40,493 nucleotides of DNA from Clostridia bacterium (GCA_017622085.1 JAGARU010000127.1:82247-122739); one strand, 5' to 3'. Shown: positions 1 to 10,033, numbered from the stretch's first letter. Numbers and translations: made by a program. The notes: generated by a model not told the origin, from the letters alone.

Positions 1-2
1 AA

Positions 3-254
3 TTTATTACCGTCAGCGTGCGTGACACAGGAGTGGGTATCCCCGAGGCGGATATCGATCACCTCTTCGAGCGCTTCTACCGTGTGGAAAAATCCCGTAC
101 CTCGGAGACCGGAGGCACCGGCCTCGGCCTTGCCATTGCTAAGGAAATTATCGTGGCACACGGCGGAAACATCAAAATCAAGAGTAAACTGGGTGCAGGT
201 ACCTTGGTGTGCATTGTCCTGCCCGTAGAAACCGCCTTGAAGGCGGAGCAATAA
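3..254 (+). CDS. walK: Sensor histidine kinase, C-terminal fragment (probable WalK)
   Basis: The 3' end of a histidine kinase gene that begins left of the window; about 83 codons are present. They cover the C-terminal half of the HATPase_c domain: a G1 box (DTGVGIP), an F box (LFERFYRVEKSR) and a G2 box (GTGLGLAIAKEI) that bind ATP for autophosphorylation. The fragment alone only says histidine kinase. The identification as WalK, the essential cell-wall homeostasis kinase, rests on the two following genes, which look like walH and walI. The walH-like start codon follows after 21 bp, so the genes are probably cotranscribed. The partner response regulator WalR would lie upstream, outside the window. 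Confidence 0.85.
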   Translation, partial: FITVSVRDTGVGIPEADIDHLFERFYRVEKSRTSETGGTGLGLAIAKEIIVAHGGNIKIKSKLGAGTLVCIVLPVETALKAEQ

Positions 255-275
255 ACAAGATAAGGAGGAGTCACC

Positions 276-1709
276 GTGAAAAAACAGTGGTCCGGTTATT
301 TGGAAACCGCAAAAACGATGGTAATGCTCCTCCTTTTTGCGTGCGTTCTCGTTCTTCTTGCTGTGTATATCGCCCTCTTGTCCGATACCTGGTCAACGGA
401 GGAGAACTATGGCAATATTGTTGACGAGATCCGCGTGTTAGCTTCCGGCGGCGATATTAACGACTATCCCACGGGCGATTATCTTCTGCCGGAAAGCATC
501 ACCCTCCTGACCGAGGGCAGCTCCCGTGCTCTCCTCCAATCCGTCAACGGAACGATGTCCTCCTATTATGCCAAGGCTGCTGCTCTGCTTGCAACCGTCG
601 CATCGGATACGGATCGGTTTGCTGCTCGCCGCGGGGCAGAGGCAACTGCCCGTTGGGAGGCCGTCACAGAATTGAATTCCTGCCTTTATCTTTCTTACCA
701 TTCCGACCTTCCCCTGCAGGTGATCGGCTATTTTGCCGCCGCTTTTTCGGAAAATTCTCTTTGCGTTGAGAGCTCTGTGCCCGTTCTTGTTAAGGAAATG
801 GTGCTGTACGAGGATGCCGACGGTAAGCATCATGCCATGATCCGTAGCTCTACCGGTACCGTCTATACCTGCGATAACTGGAGCGATCCTGCCCGCATTG
901 CCGACCTGTATGGTTATAGCGTTTACGAAATGGAAAAGATCGCTACCACCGACAGCGCTTTTGTGGATTGTGCCATGGCCGGCACCCACTTCGGGGAGAC
1001 GAATCCTATGGACTCCCAAGCGACTCCGGTGCTTCTGTCCGGCCTTAGTACGGCCAAGTTCCGTTTTTCTACCCCAGCCCTGGACCAGCTCGTTCACAGT
1101 AAAAAGGATACCAACACCTTTTTGCGTCTGTTTAACTATAATCCCAATAAGATCAACCGCCACGAGGAGGCAAACGGTACGACCGTTTACGTGGAGGAGC
1201 ACGGTATGCTGAAGGTCTCTACCGCCTCCGTTTCCTATACCGCTGCCCAGAACGGCGGCATTCCCGCCGCGGAGGTTCTGGGAATCGCCGCATCGCGGAT
1301 CGATCTCTACGATGCAATTCTTTACAGCACCCGTATTCTTGACGGCCTCCGCGCCATTCGGCTGACCTATTTCGGTGGCGATTGCAACGTGATCCTTCAT
1401 TCCGTTTCCGGACGGGCAGGGGAGCTGGAGCTGCGTTACCGCTATTATGCCGACAATCTGGAACTCCGTGGACAGCCGCAGGAAATCGTGTTCCAGTTCG
1501 CTTCAGATACCTTGGTATCTGCCCGAATTGACGGCCTTACCGGCTATGACGTAGCCGATGCCGACCATATGTATTCCGGCGCTTGGGTGGCGGAGCGGTT
1601 TTATTCCTCCCTCGGCCCCATTCAAAGCATGGCTATCGTATACGACTATCAGACCGGCGTCAGCGTCTCTGCCCAATGGACAGCTGTTTTCAAGGAGGGT
1701 AATTCATGA
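276..1709 (+). CDS. walH: YycH/WalH-like membrane-anchored regulator of WalK
   Basis: A 477-aa protein with one N-terminal membrane segment (about residues 13-35) and a long extracytoplasmic domain. The GTG start at 276 is preceded by AAGGAGGAG at 262-270. It sits between a histidine kinase and a YycI-like gene, the walK-walH-walI order. In Bacillus, YycH and YycI interact through their membrane helices with WalK and modulate its activity; in Staphylococcus aureus they activate it. The length is close to Bacillus YycH (about 455 aa). The stop codon overlaps the next start as ATGA at 1706-1709, which suggests translational coupling. The sequence itself has diverged, so the call depends on topology and position. 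Confidence 0.72.
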   Translation: MKKQWSGYLETAKTMVMLLLFACVLVLLAVYIALLSDTWSTEENYGNIVDEIRVLASGGDINDYPTGDYLLPESITLLTEGSSRALLQSVNGTMSSYYAKAAALLATVASDTDRFAARRGAEATARWEAVTELNSCLYLSYHSDLPLQVIGYFAAAFSENSLCVESSVPVLVKEMVLYEDADGKHHAMIRSSTGTVYTCDNWSDPARIADLYGYSVYEMEKIATTDSAFVDCAMAGTHFGETNPMDSQATPVLLSGLSTAKFRFSTPALDQLVHSKKDTNTFLRLFNYNPNKINRHEEANGTTVYVEEHGMLKVSTASVSYTAAQNGGIPAAEVLGIAASRIDLYDAILYSTRILDGLRAIRLTYFGGDCNVILHSVSGRAGELELRYRYYADNLELRGQPQEIVFQFASDTLVSARIDGLTGYDVADADHMYSGAWVAERFYSSLGPIQSMAIVYDYQTGVSVSAQWTAVFKEGNS

Positions 1710-2656
1710 ACTGGGGTAAAGTAAAATTAGTCATGATCGCCGTCCTGCTCTTGGCCTGCTTGCTCTTGGGCTGGAACATCTGGTCTTTGGCCGACAGCCG
1801 CCGCTATATTGCTGAGGAGGAGCTGACCAATCTGCAAGCCATCCTTGAGGCAGACAACATCTACCTTGCGGAGGAGGCGGTTCCTCGCCGCCGTTTTGAA
1901 GCTGACGTGTTCGTCGGCGCGGTGGCGGCAGATTATTACCAGTGGGTCTATAACTCACTTTGCGGCGAGCCGATCTACCGTACCTATACGACCCCCAACG
2001 GTCTTATGCTGATCACGGAGAGCGGCGACCGCTATCACATTCGCGGCAATTTTGGATTTGCCTATCATGCTACCGGATTTCTTACCGTAACCCTGCCGGA
2101 ATACGGTAACCTTGGCACGCTTCGCTTGGATGACCGTACCAAAGAGACGCTCCTTGCTTCCGCGCGGGAATTTTTGAAGATGAATATGCTTTTGCCCGCC
2201 GAAACGGTGGACCGTTATCAGCTGGCGTTGACCGGTGCCAAGCGTACCGGTGACCTTCAGGGCTATTTCATCGCCATTACGCTGGAAATGGACGGCGTAC
2301 CCCTTTGCACGAATGAGGCTGTTCTCCTGATCCGCGACGATATTGTACGGGCCATGGAGGGAAACTGGACGTTTCTCTCCGGAAGTCGCACGGAAAGCGC
2401 ACCGGTTTACGATCAAGTGAATATACTGATCAGTGAAAAGAAAAATATTGCACACGACCGGAGTGTAGGGCTGTTGCCTCGCACGGTTTCGATCCGCTCC
2501 GTTGAGCCCTGCTATTGCCCCTACGTCGACGAGGAGTCGGGTGCGGTGTACTTTGTACCCGGATGGAAAATCACCCATGAGGATGGTCGGATTCGCGTCT
2601 ACGACGGTGTCAGCAATCAGGTTTACCCTCTGGATGAGATTGTTTATCCGTCATAA
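1706..2656 (+). CDS. walI: YycI/WalI-like membrane-anchored regulator of WalK
   Basis: A 316-aa protein that opens MNWGKVKLV followed by one transmembrane helix (about residues 7-27), the typical start of YycI proteins: a short charged cytoplasmic tail, a single helix and an extracytoplasmic domain. The C-terminal part reads FVPGWKITHEDGRIRVYDG, resembling the closing beta-rich segment of the YycH/YycI fold. An AAGGAGG lies about 8 bp upstream of the ATG, which overlaps the walH stop by 4 bp. It is expected to form a complex with WalH and WalK. The gene usually next in Bacillus, walJ (yycJ), is absent; murA follows behind its own promoter. Confidence 0.78.
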   Translation: MNWGKVKLVMIAVLLLACLLLGWNIWSLADSRRYIAEEELTNLQAILEADNIYLAEEAVPRRRFEADVFVGAVAADYYQWVYNSLCGEPIYRTYTTPNGLMLITESGDRYHIRGNFGFAYHATGFLTVTLPEYGNLGTLRLDDRTKETLLASAREFLKMNMLLPAETVDRYQLALTGAKRTGDLQGYFIAITLEMDGVPLCTNEAVLLIRDDIVRAMEGNWTFLSGSRTESAPVYDQVNILISEKKNIAHDRSVGLLPRTVSIRSVEPCYCPYVDEESGAVYFVPGWKITHEDGRIRVYDGVSNQVYPLDEIVYPS

Positions 2657-2700
2657 AACCATAAAATTTCAAAAAAATCCTTAAAAAACGAAAAATAGTC

Positions 2701-2729
2701 TTTCCTTTTTGACACAGAACTGGTATAAT
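2701..2729 (+). promoter_or_regulatory. Probable extended -10 promoter of murA
   Basis: A consensus TATAAT at 2724-2729 is preceded by TGG, making an extended -10 (TGNTATAAT). The best-looking -35 (TTGACA, 2709-2714) is only 9 bp away, too close to be used with this -10. At the standard 17-bp distance the hexamer is TTTCCT (2701-2706), which is weak. I infer an extended -10 promoter about 75 bp before the murA start. Confidence 0.55.
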
Positions 2730-2803
2730 AAGTTGAATAGTGCTCGGATTGGATCATTTCATCCGACAAAGGGACACACTTATTATAACGATTGGAGTAA
2801 TCA

Positions 2804-4093
2804 ATGGAGAAGATCGTAATAAAGGGCGGTAACGCGCTACACGGCACCGTCGGTGTCAGCGGCATGAAAAATGCGGCGCTTCCCGTTCTCTTTGCTTGCA
2901 TTCTGGTAAAAGATAAGTGCGTGATCGAAAATGTGCCCGATGTGCGTGACGTAGCCGTCACTCTGGAAATTCTCAGCAAAATGGGCGCAGTGGTTCGTAG
3001 GATCAATAAAAATTCGGTCTGTGTGGACTGTACCCACCTGAAGGGCGGTACCTCAGACTATGAGCTTGTCAGAAAAATTCGCGCATCCTACTATCTGTTG
3101 GGTGCAGAGCTTGGTCGATTCCACCGTGCCCACGTGGGCATGCCCGGCGGATGCAATTTCGGTGTCCGTCCCATCGACCAGCATATCAAAGGCTTTGAGG
3201 CGCTTGGCGGACGCGTGGATTGCGGCAGCGGCTACGTGGACGTGGATGCCACGGAGTCCCTGCACGGCGCAGGAATTTATTTTGACGTTGTGTCCGTTGG
3301 TGCAACCATTAACATAATGCTCTCTGCCGTTCTGGCGGAGGGAACCACCACCATCGATAACGCGGCTAAGGAGCCCCATATCGTAGACGTAGCCAACTTC
3401 CTCAATACCTGCGGCGCGGATATTCGCGGTGCCGGTACGGATATGATCAAGATCAACGGCGTATCGTCTCTTCACGGTTGCTCCTATGCCATCATTCCCG
3501 ATATGATCGAGGCAGGTACCTTTATGGCCTGTGCGGCCGTAGCGGGCGGGGAAATACGTGTGCAAAACGTCATTCCCAAGCATATGGAGTCCATCACCGC
3601 CAAAATGCGGGAGATGAACGTAGAGATTGAGGAGGGCGACGATTATCTCATCGTCCGTTCCGACGGCAATCTGACCCCCACCAGCCTGAAAACCCTTCCG
3701 TACCCTGGATTCCCCACGGATATGCACCCGCAGATGAGCGTGCTCATGTGCCGCGCCACGGGAATCAGCTACGTCCGTGAGGGCGTGTTTGATAACCGCT
3801 TCCGATACGTGGAGGAGCTGGCCCGCATGGGTGCACGTATTAAAGTGGATGGAAAAACTGCTATTATCGAGGGCGGCGTTCATCTGACAGGAGCCAAGGT
3901 GACCTCCGTAGACCTGCGTGCCGGCGCCGCACTGATTATCGCGGCCTTGGCGGCTACGGGAAAGACGGAAATTACGGAGATAAACCGTATTGAACGTGGA
4001 TATGATAATATTGTAGGAAAGCTGAAGGAGCTGGGCGCGGATATCCGCAAAATGTACCAGCCCGATGATGCTTCCATGGATATTGCAAATTAA
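2804..4093 (+). CDS. murA: UDP-N-acetylglucosamine 1-carboxyvinyltransferase MurA
   Basis: The first committed step of peptidoglycan synthesis: transfer of enolpyruvate from PEP to UDP-GlcNAc in the cytoplasm. The 429-aa length matches the family. It opens with a substrate-loop motif containing GVSGMKNAALPVL (the conserved K-N pair). The catalytic loop PGGCNFGVRPIDQHIKG carries Cys117, equivalent to Cys115 of Enterobacter MurA and the fosfomycin target; because Cys rather than Asp is present, the enzyme is predicted to be fosfomycin-sensitive. The ATG at 2804 is preceded by TTGGAG. It follows the wal genes, fitting a cell-wall neighbourhood, but has its own promoter. A second MurA paralogue, common in Bacillota, is not in this window. 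Confidence 0.96.
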   Translation: MEKIVIKGGNALHGTVGVSGMKNAALPVLFACILVKDKCVIENVPDVRDVAVTLEILSKMGAVVRRINKNSVCVDCTHLKGGTSDYELVRKIRASYYLLGAELGRFHRAHVGMPGGCNFGVRPIDQHIKGFEALGGRVDCGSGYVDVDATESLHGAGIYFDVVSVGATINIMLSAVLAEGTTTIDNAAKEPHIVDVANFLNTCGADIRGAGTDMIKINGVSSLHGCSYAIIPDMIEAGTFMACAAVAGGEIRVQNVIPKHMESITAKMREMNVEIEEGDDYLIVRSDGNLTPTSLKTLPYPGFPTDMHPQMSVLMCRATGISYVREGVFDNRFRYVEELARMGARIKVDGKTAIIEGGVHLTGAKVTSVDLRAGAALIIAALAATGKTEITEINRIERGYDNIVGKLKELGADIRKMYQPDDASMDIAN

Positions 4094-4106
4094 GTAAAGT
4101 GAGGAA

Positions 4107-4313
4107 ATGAAAATGACAGTAACTAAGCAGTCCGTAATTGGAGATATTCTTGATTTTGACCGCGAGACCGGTAAGTTCTTCCTTGAGATCGGCATGCATT
4201 GCCTCGGTTGCCCCGCCTCCCGCGGTGAGTCCATCGAGGAAGCCTGTGCTGTTCACGGTACCGATCCCGATGCTCTTGTAGAGAAGATCAACGCGTATCT
4301 CGCAAGCAAATAA
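4107..4313 (+). CDS. DUF1858 domain protein (small disulfide-type protein)
   Basis: A 68-aa protein made up entirely of a DUF1858 domain, also described as the hybrid-cluster-protein-associated redox disulfide domain. It has the typical GMHCLGCPASRGESIEEAC core, with a CxxC pair (about residues 31-34) and a further Cys near residue 43. The family is thought to have a redox or metal-related role, but no biochemical function is established. It starts 13 bp after murA with GAGG upstream of the ATG at 4107, so it is probably the last gene of the murA transcript. A strong terminator follows directly. Confidence 0.85.
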   Translation: MKMTVTKQSVIGDILDFDRETGKFFLEIGMHCLGCPASRGESIEEACAVHGTDPDALVEKINAYLASK

Positions 4314-4320
4314 GAAAATA

Positions 4321-4353
4321 AAAAAGCGCTTACGGTGTCGTAAGCGCTTTTTC
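4321..4353. terminator. Bidirectional intrinsic terminator between DUF1858 gene and trmK
   Basis: AAAAAGCGCTTACG at 4321-4334 pairs with CGTAAGCGCTTTTT ending at 4352. A T run follows on the plus strand and the A run on the other side supplies a U tail for the minus strand. It ends both the murA transcript and the convergent trmK transcript. Confidence 0.9.
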
Positions 4354-5030
4354 TATAGCTGTGCTTTAAGGTCAGAGAGCAGTTTTTTCTCCGCGGCGGC
4401 TTCCAGCCCGCCGCTTTCTTTGCCTCGCACAATACCCTCCAGCTTGCGGATCTCCCGCTCAAGAAAGGCTGTGCGCAGGGGATGCTCCCGACGAACAAGG
4501 TTGTGCCGCCCGATCAAAAGCTCCACGTCGCTGTATTCTCGCACCGCACCGTCGTATTCCGCACAGAGGCAGGCGTAGAGCTTCTTGTTGTCGGTGGAAA
4601 GCGCCTCATCCAAAATATGAAAGCCGTTTTGAAGCAGATACCGCCGCAAATGATCCACAAAGGTCATAGGCTGAAGGATCAAGCGTACGTGGGGATTCTT
4701 TATAAAGGGCGCCGCCTCCAAAATGTCGGCAATCAGCTCGCCACCCATTCCGCAGATCATCACCGTGTCTGCGCCAAAGTCCTCCGCGCCCGCAAGACCG
4801 TTGGCCAAAGCGGTTGATACCTTATCCGTAAGCCCGTGGGAGGCAACGGTCTCCTTTGCATTGTTCAAGGGCCCTTCGTTAATGTCCGTAGCCAGCGCTC
4901 GGGAGGCAATTCCCGCTTCCACCAGATACACGGGCAAATAGGCGTGATCCGTGCCCACGTCAATGACCGCATCGCCGGGGCGGACAAAGGATGCCGCTGA
5001 TAAAAGACGGTCGTCAAGCTTTATGTTCAT
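4353..5030 (-). CDS. trmK: tRNA (adenine(22)-N(1))-methyltransferase TrmK
   Basis: A 225-aa SAM-dependent methyltransferase that makes m1A22 in tRNA (YqfN/TrmK family). It starts MNIKLDDRLLSAASFVRPG, then the SAM-binding motif DAVIDVGTDHAYLPVYLVEAG (about residues 21-41) and the family motif MICGMGGELIADIL (near residue 90), with LILQPM near residue 118. The ATG at 5030 has AAGGAG just upstream, overlapping the fkbM-like stop codon, so it is translated from the same transcript as the upstream gene. In Bacillus trmK follows sigA with a NIF3-like gene; here it is separated from sigA by over 10 kb and no NIF3 gene is adjacent. Confidence 0.92.
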   Translation of the reverse strand: MNIKLDDRLLSAASFVRPGDAVIDVGTDHAYLPVYLVEAGIASRALATDINEGPLNNAKETVASHGLTDKVSTALANGLAGAEDFGADTVMICGMGGELIADILEAAPFIKNPHVRLILQPMTFVDHLRRYLLQNGFHILDEALSTDNKKLYACLCAEYDGAVREYSDVELLIGRHNLVRREHPLRTAFLEREIRKLEGIVRGKESGGLEAAAEKKLLSDLKAQL

Positions 5031-5040
5031 ACAAGTCTCC

Positions 5041-6583
<1,543 letters not shown>

Positions 6584-6696
6584 CGGAACAAATAAAATCG
6601 TCCGCCCAAAATGAGTGGTATCCTTATCGAAAAAATAAAATAAGGGCATAGTCCTGTGCATTTGTTAATCCAATGCGAAGCTTGCGATAAAACAGA

Positions 6697-6747
6697 AGAG
6701 AGCGAGTTCTACGGAAGCAAAATTCCGTAGGACTCTCTCTTTTTTTT
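6697..6747 (+). terminator. Intrinsic terminator downstream of the HIT gene
   Basis: An almost continuous stem of about 19 bp: AGAGAG, one mismatch, then GAGTTCTACGGAA (6704-6716), loop 6717-6722, then TTCCGTAGGACTC and CTCTCT. It runs into eight T residues (6740-6747). The stem lies over 110 bp after the stop codon, leaving a long 3' UTR. Confidence 0.85.
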
Positions 6748-6812
6748 GCTTTTTCAGTGATATTCTTTCCTTTTGCAACGAGTGCATCACCGCGTAGGAG
6801 GCGAATAGAAAT

Positions 6813-6842
6813 GGCGTGATGCTCCGTTAAGAGTATCACGCC
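6813..6842 (-). terminator. Hairpin downstream of lysC
   Basis: GGCGTGAT at 6813-6820 pairs with ATCACGCC at 6835-6842 and the inner GCTC/GAGT extends the stem to about 12 bp. On the minus strand the following tail is only moderately U-rich, so it is a likely but not ideal terminator for lysC. Confidence 0.5.
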
Positions 6843-6860
6843 CAGCTTGCCGATTGTTTT

Positions 6861-8177
6861 TTATTTTACAAATTCGCGGTAGATCGCATCCATCGCATGG
6901 GGGAAGTCCTTGGCCTCTACACCGATGATGATGTTAAGCTCGCTGGAGCCCTGGTCGATCATACGGATGTTAACACCTGCGTTGGCGATGGCCGAGAAGA
7001 TTCTCGCCGCCGTACCCTTGGCCTTGATCATGGAACGGCCAACAATAGCGATCAGTGCCACGTCATCCTCCATGGAGATGGTGTCCGGCTCAAGCACACG
7101 GCAAAGGTTGTTGATCAGTGCCTCGCGATTGTCGCCAATAGCCATAGTGGGGATCAAGAGGTTCATGGTGTCGATGCCGGTGGGCATATGCTCTACGGGA
7201 ATGTTGTACTTTTCCAGCACCTCCAGAGCCCGACGGATAAAGCCGCGTTCAGAGTTCATCATGTCCTTTTCAAGGGAGATCACAGAGAAGCCCTGCTTGC
7301 CGGCAATACCGGTAATCACGCGCTCGGTGTCGTATACGTCGGTGCTGGAAACGATCATGGTTCCCGCATCCTCCGGCGCGTTGGTGTTGCGAATGTTGAT
7401 GGGAATACCGGCTACGCGAACAGGGAAGATGGCATCCTCATGGAGCACGGTGGCACCCATGTAGGAAAGCTCACGAAGCTCGCGGTAGGTAATGGTCTGA
7501 ATGGGCTTAGGTGCGTCCACGATCCGGGGGTCGGCCATCAGGAAGCCGGAAACGTCCGTCCAGTTTTCGTAAAGATCGGCCATGCAAGCGCGTGCAACGA
7601 TGGAACCGGTAATATCGGAGCCACCGCGGGAGAAGGTCTTAACGGTGCCGTTTGGCATAATACCGTAGAAGCCGGGAATCACGGCTCTTTCATGCTTTTT
7701 CAGCTCGTGAGCCATAATCTGATTGGTGCGTTCTCCGTCAAAACGGCTGTATTCATCAAAGAACACGACCTTAGCCGCATCAATAAAGTCGTAGCCAAGA
7801 TATTTTGCAAGAATAATACCGTTGAGATATTCGCCACGGCTGGCCGCATAGTCACGTCCGGCGTTGTGGATCATGGAAGCCTTAATGCGCTCATACTCGT
7901 GGGACATATCAAGATCCATGCCCAGATCGCGGATGATGCCGTTGTAACGGTCCACGATTTTGGCAAAGAGATCGGAAATATCATCGCCTCGTACTGCCGC
8001 CTCGTAGCACGCGTACAGCATATCGGTTACCTTCGTATCCGCCGAGGTGCGCTTGCCGGGCGCGGAGGGCACGACGTAGCGTCGGGCGGGATCCGCTTTA
8101 ATAATGTTAGCAACCTTTATAAAATGCTCTGCGTCAGCTAAGGAGCTACCGCCGAATTTTGCAACTTTGATGTTCAT
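6861..8177 (-). CDS. lysC: Aspartokinase
   Basis: A 438-aa enzyme phosphorylating L-aspartate to aspartyl-4-phosphate, the entry to the lysine, threonine, methionine and diaminopimelate pathways. The kinase motif KFGGSS is at residues 7-12 and the C-terminus holds two ACT-type regulatory segments (for example IVGRSMIKAKGTAARIFSAIANAGVNIRMIDQG), implying feedback control by amino acids. I chose the ATG at 8177 because GGAGGA lies 4-9 bp upstream and the protein then starts MNIKVAKFGGSS; an ORF extension to 8225 would add 16 atypical residues. It is monocistronic on the minus strand. Diaminopimelate supply ties it to peptidoglycan and, in spore formers, dipicolinate. Confidence 0.95.
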   Translation of the reverse strand: MNIKVAKFGGSSLADAEHFIKVANIIKADPARRYVVPSAPGKRTSADTKVTDMLYACYEAAVRGDDISDLFAKIVDRYNGIIRDLGMDLDMSHEYERIKASMIHNAGRDYAASRGEYLNGIILAKYLGYDFIDAAKVVFFDEYSRFDGERTNQIMAHELKKHERAVIPGFYGIMPNGTVKTFSRGGSDITGSIVARACMADLYENWTDVSGFLMADPRIVDAPKPIQTITYRELRELSYMGATVLHEDAIFPVRVAGIPINIRNTNAPEDAGTMIVSSTDVYDTERVITGIAGKQGFSVISLEKDMMNSERGFIRRALEVLEKYNIPVEHMPTGIDTMNLLIPTMAIGDNREALINNLCRVLEPDTISMEDDVALIAIVGRSMIKAKGTAARIFSAIANAGVNIRMIDQGSSELNIIIGVEAKDFPHAMDAIYREFVK

Positions 8178-8228
8178 ACTATCCTCCAACCGCAGGGTAA
8201 GATTTGATCTTTCGCTAAGATACAATAC

Positions 8229-8257
8229 ATTATATGCTACCCGTCAAAAAAAGTCAA
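8229..8257 (-). promoter_or_regulatory. SigA-type promoter of lysC
   Basis: On the minus strand TTGACT (8252-8257) and TATAAT (8229-8234) are separated by 17 bp. The -10 lies about 50 bp before the lysC start. No obvious T-box or lysine-riboswitch-sized leader fits in the short 5' UTR. Confidence 0.8.
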
Positions 8258-8387
8258 GATTTTCTCAAAAGAAACAAGCATATCCTAAAAAATATTAAAT
8301 TTTCTCCCGAATCCCCGTCTATCCGGCTCAAAAAGCAGAGAAATCCGGCAAAATCTGCGAGCAAAATGCGTAAAGTGAAGGGAAGAA

Positions 8388-8420
8388 TTGACATAAAACG
8401 CTCCCACCTCAGCATATAAT
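8388..8420 (+). promoter_or_regulatory. Long-spacer promoter of spoIIGA-sigE (spoIIG-type)
   Basis: TTGACA at 8388-8393 and TATAAT at 8415-8420 are both perfect consensus but are separated by 21 bp instead of 17. The Bacillus subtilis spoIIG promoter is known for a 22-bp spacer between near-consensus hexamers and requires Spo0A~P bound next to the -35. Here the minus strand across the -35 reads TGTCAAT (8387-8393), 5 of 7 matches to the 0A box TGTCGAA. Confidence 0.7.
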
Positions 8421-8444
8421 TTTCTTGTGAAGGGGGGTGGTACT

Positions 8445-9254
8445 GTGACCGTATACGCGGACGTGCTTTTCCTTGTGAATTTTTCCATGGATCTTTTGTC
8501 GCTTTACGGCGCGGGTGCCCTTTTAAAGCGCAAAAAACGTTCCCTTCGTCTGGTGCTGGCCGCGTTGCTTGGCGGTATTTACGGTGTTCTTGACGTGATT
8601 TTTACTCCACCCGGCGTCTGGGGAATCATCCTTCTGTTGACCGCCTCCGTTATCATGTGTCTGCTTGCCTACGGTAAGGCCGGCTTTTTCAGCACCTACG
8701 TGGTGTTTCTTGGGGCAGAGGCCTTCCTTGGAGGCGTTATGAGCCTATTGTATACCGCCGCCTCCAAGCTTTTGCATGCTTCGCAGACAGGAGCTTCTCC
8801 GGCGGAAGGTCATCTCACTCTGCGGGGTTTTCTTTTGGCCTTGGCCGCCAGCGTGCTGGTGGGCTTGCTGACCGAACGAACCCTAAACCGCTCTGTCACC
8901 GGAACCGCAGAGGTGCGCGTCACCGTCTGCGGACGAACGTTTCGGTTTTCTGCCGTTTGTGACAGTGGTAATTTGCTGACCGATCCTCTGACGGATGCTC
9001 CCGTGATCCTGATGGGGGAGTCCGTTCCCGGAGCGGCTTGGCTTAGCGCACTGGAAAATCCCAAGGGCTACCGGGTTATCCCCTATGAGTCGGTCGGCGG
9101 CTCCGGATTGCTGTTTGCCCATAAGCCGGAGATGCTGGCGATCGAATGCCGGGGGCGTACGTATCACCCCCATGCCCTGATTGCTGTTGCTCGCGGAACG
9201 GATGCCTTCAATGGCAACGGCGGTTGTGTACCCGCCTCAATTCTGCGCGGATAA
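8445..9254 (+). CDS. spoIIGA: Sigma-E processing peptidase SpoIIGA
   Basis: The membrane aspartic protease that cleaves pro-sigma-E in the mother cell after the SpoIIR signal from the forespore. The N-terminal half (about residues 1-150) contains several hydrophobic helices, consistent with the five-helix membrane domain. The C-terminal protease domain carries CDSGNLLTDP with the catalytic Asp at residue 173. I prefer the GTG at 8445 (269 aa, opening MTVYADVLFLVNFSMDLL), which has AGGGGGG at 8431-8437; a GTG at 8427 would place the ribosome site inside the gene. sigE follows after 27 bp, the standard operon order. Confidence 0.93.
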   Translation: MTVYADVLFLVNFSMDLLSLYGAGALLKRKKRSLRLVLAALLGGIYGVLDVIFTPPGVWGIILLLTASVIMCLLAYGKAGFFSTYVVFLGAEAFLGGVMSLLYTAASKLLHASQTGASPAEGHLTLRGFLLALAASVLVGLLTERTLNRSVTGTAEVRVTVCGRTFRFSAVCDSGNLLTDPLTDAPVILMGESVPGAAWLSALENPKGYRVIPYESVGGSGLLFAHKPEMLAIECRGRTYHPHALIAVARGTDAFNGNGGCVPASILRG

Positions 9255-9281
9255 ATTAAGAAAGGACGAGAGGGAGAGAAT

Positions 9282-9986
9282 ATGAAAACGTGGATCAAGC
9301 GCATCCTGTCCAAGTTAAAGCGGAAGCTTCACCGAAAGCGAGGCATCTATTACATCAACGGTCCCCAGACCCTGCCGCCACCCCTCACTCCCGAGGAGGA
9401 GGCGGAGACGATTGCCGGGCTTGAGGAGGACGATAGCCTCCGCCGGGTGCTTATCGAGCATAATTTGCGGCTGGTGGTCTATATTGCAAAAAAATTTGAA
9501 AACACCGGTATCGGAATTGAAGATCTGATCTCCATTGGCACCATCGGGCTGATTAAGGCGGTCAACACGTATAAAGCGGATAAAAACATCAAATTGGCCA
9601 CCTACGCTTCCCGCTGTGTGGAAAACGAGATCCTTATGTACATCCGCAAAACCGGTAACCAGCGCACGGAGCTTTCCATCGACGAGCCCCTGAACGTAGA
9701 TTGGGACGGAAACGAGCTCTTGCTCTCCGACGTGCTTGGAAGTGACGAGGATTCCGTCTATCGCAGTCTGGAGCAGGACGAGGATCTCAAAATGCTACGC
9801 GCCGCTGTGGAGGAGTTAGAGCCAAGGGAACGAATGATCATCCGTATGCGCTACGGCCTTGCCGGCTATAAGGAGCGCACGCAAAAGGATGTGGCTGACC
9901 TCCTCGGCATTTCCCAATCCTACATATCCCGCCTGGAAAAACGCATCATACGCGAATTAAAGGAAAAAATCGGCACAAAAATTTGA
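9282..9986 (+). CDS. sigE: Sporulation sigma factor SigE (pro-sigma-E)
   Basis: A 234-aa mother-cell sigma factor. The first 20 or so residues ([20 protein letters not shown]) form the basic pro-sequence that tethers the precursor to the membrane, followed by [15 protein letters not shown] at the cleavage region. Region 2 ([14 protein letters not shown] through [20 protein letters not shown]) recognises the -10 and melts DNA; region 4 ([27 protein letters not shown]) recognises the -35. AAAGGACGAGAGGGAGAG precedes the ATG. In Bacillus sigG follows sigE; here rpmE does, with its own promoter. Activation requires the SpoIIGA encoded just upstream. Confidence 0.96.
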   Translation: MKTWIKRILSKLKRKLHRKRGIYYINGPQTLPPPLTPEEEAETIAGLEEDDSLRRVLIEHNLRLVVYIAKKFENTGIGIEDLISIGTIGLIKAVNTYKADKNIKLATYASRCVENEILMYIRKTGNQRTELSIDEPLNVDWDGNELLLSDVLGSDEDSVYRSLEQDEDLKMLRAAVEELEPRERMIIRMRYGLAGYKERTQKDVADLLGISQSYISRLEKRIIRELKEKIGTKI

Positions 9987-10004
9987 AAAAAAATTAAAAA
10001 GGTC

Positions 10005-10033
10005 TTGATTTACGAAAAAAGGTATGCTATAAT
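10005..10033 (+). promoter_or_regulatory. SigA-type promoter of rpmE
   Basis: TTGATT (10005-10010) and TATAAT (10028-10033) are 17 bp apart with a TGC extended -10. The 5' UTR is only about 35 nt, too short for the known L31 leader motifs. Confidence 0.85.

Larger units (their letters stand above)
6584..6860. other. Intergenic interval between HIT gene and lysC
   Basis: No gene is supported here. The first 110 bases show no clear structure; the rest holds two hairpins, listed separately, that appear to terminate the convergent HIT and lysC transcripts. Confidence 0.7.

Noticed and set aside
2709..2729. TTGACA and TATAAT before murA as a standard promoter pair
   Set aside because: They are only 9 bp apart, which SigA cannot use; an extended -10 is more likely.
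8234..8419. A 61-codon frame between lysC and spoIIGA
   Set aside because: It spans the lysC promoter and the spoIIGA -35 and lacks a ribosome site.
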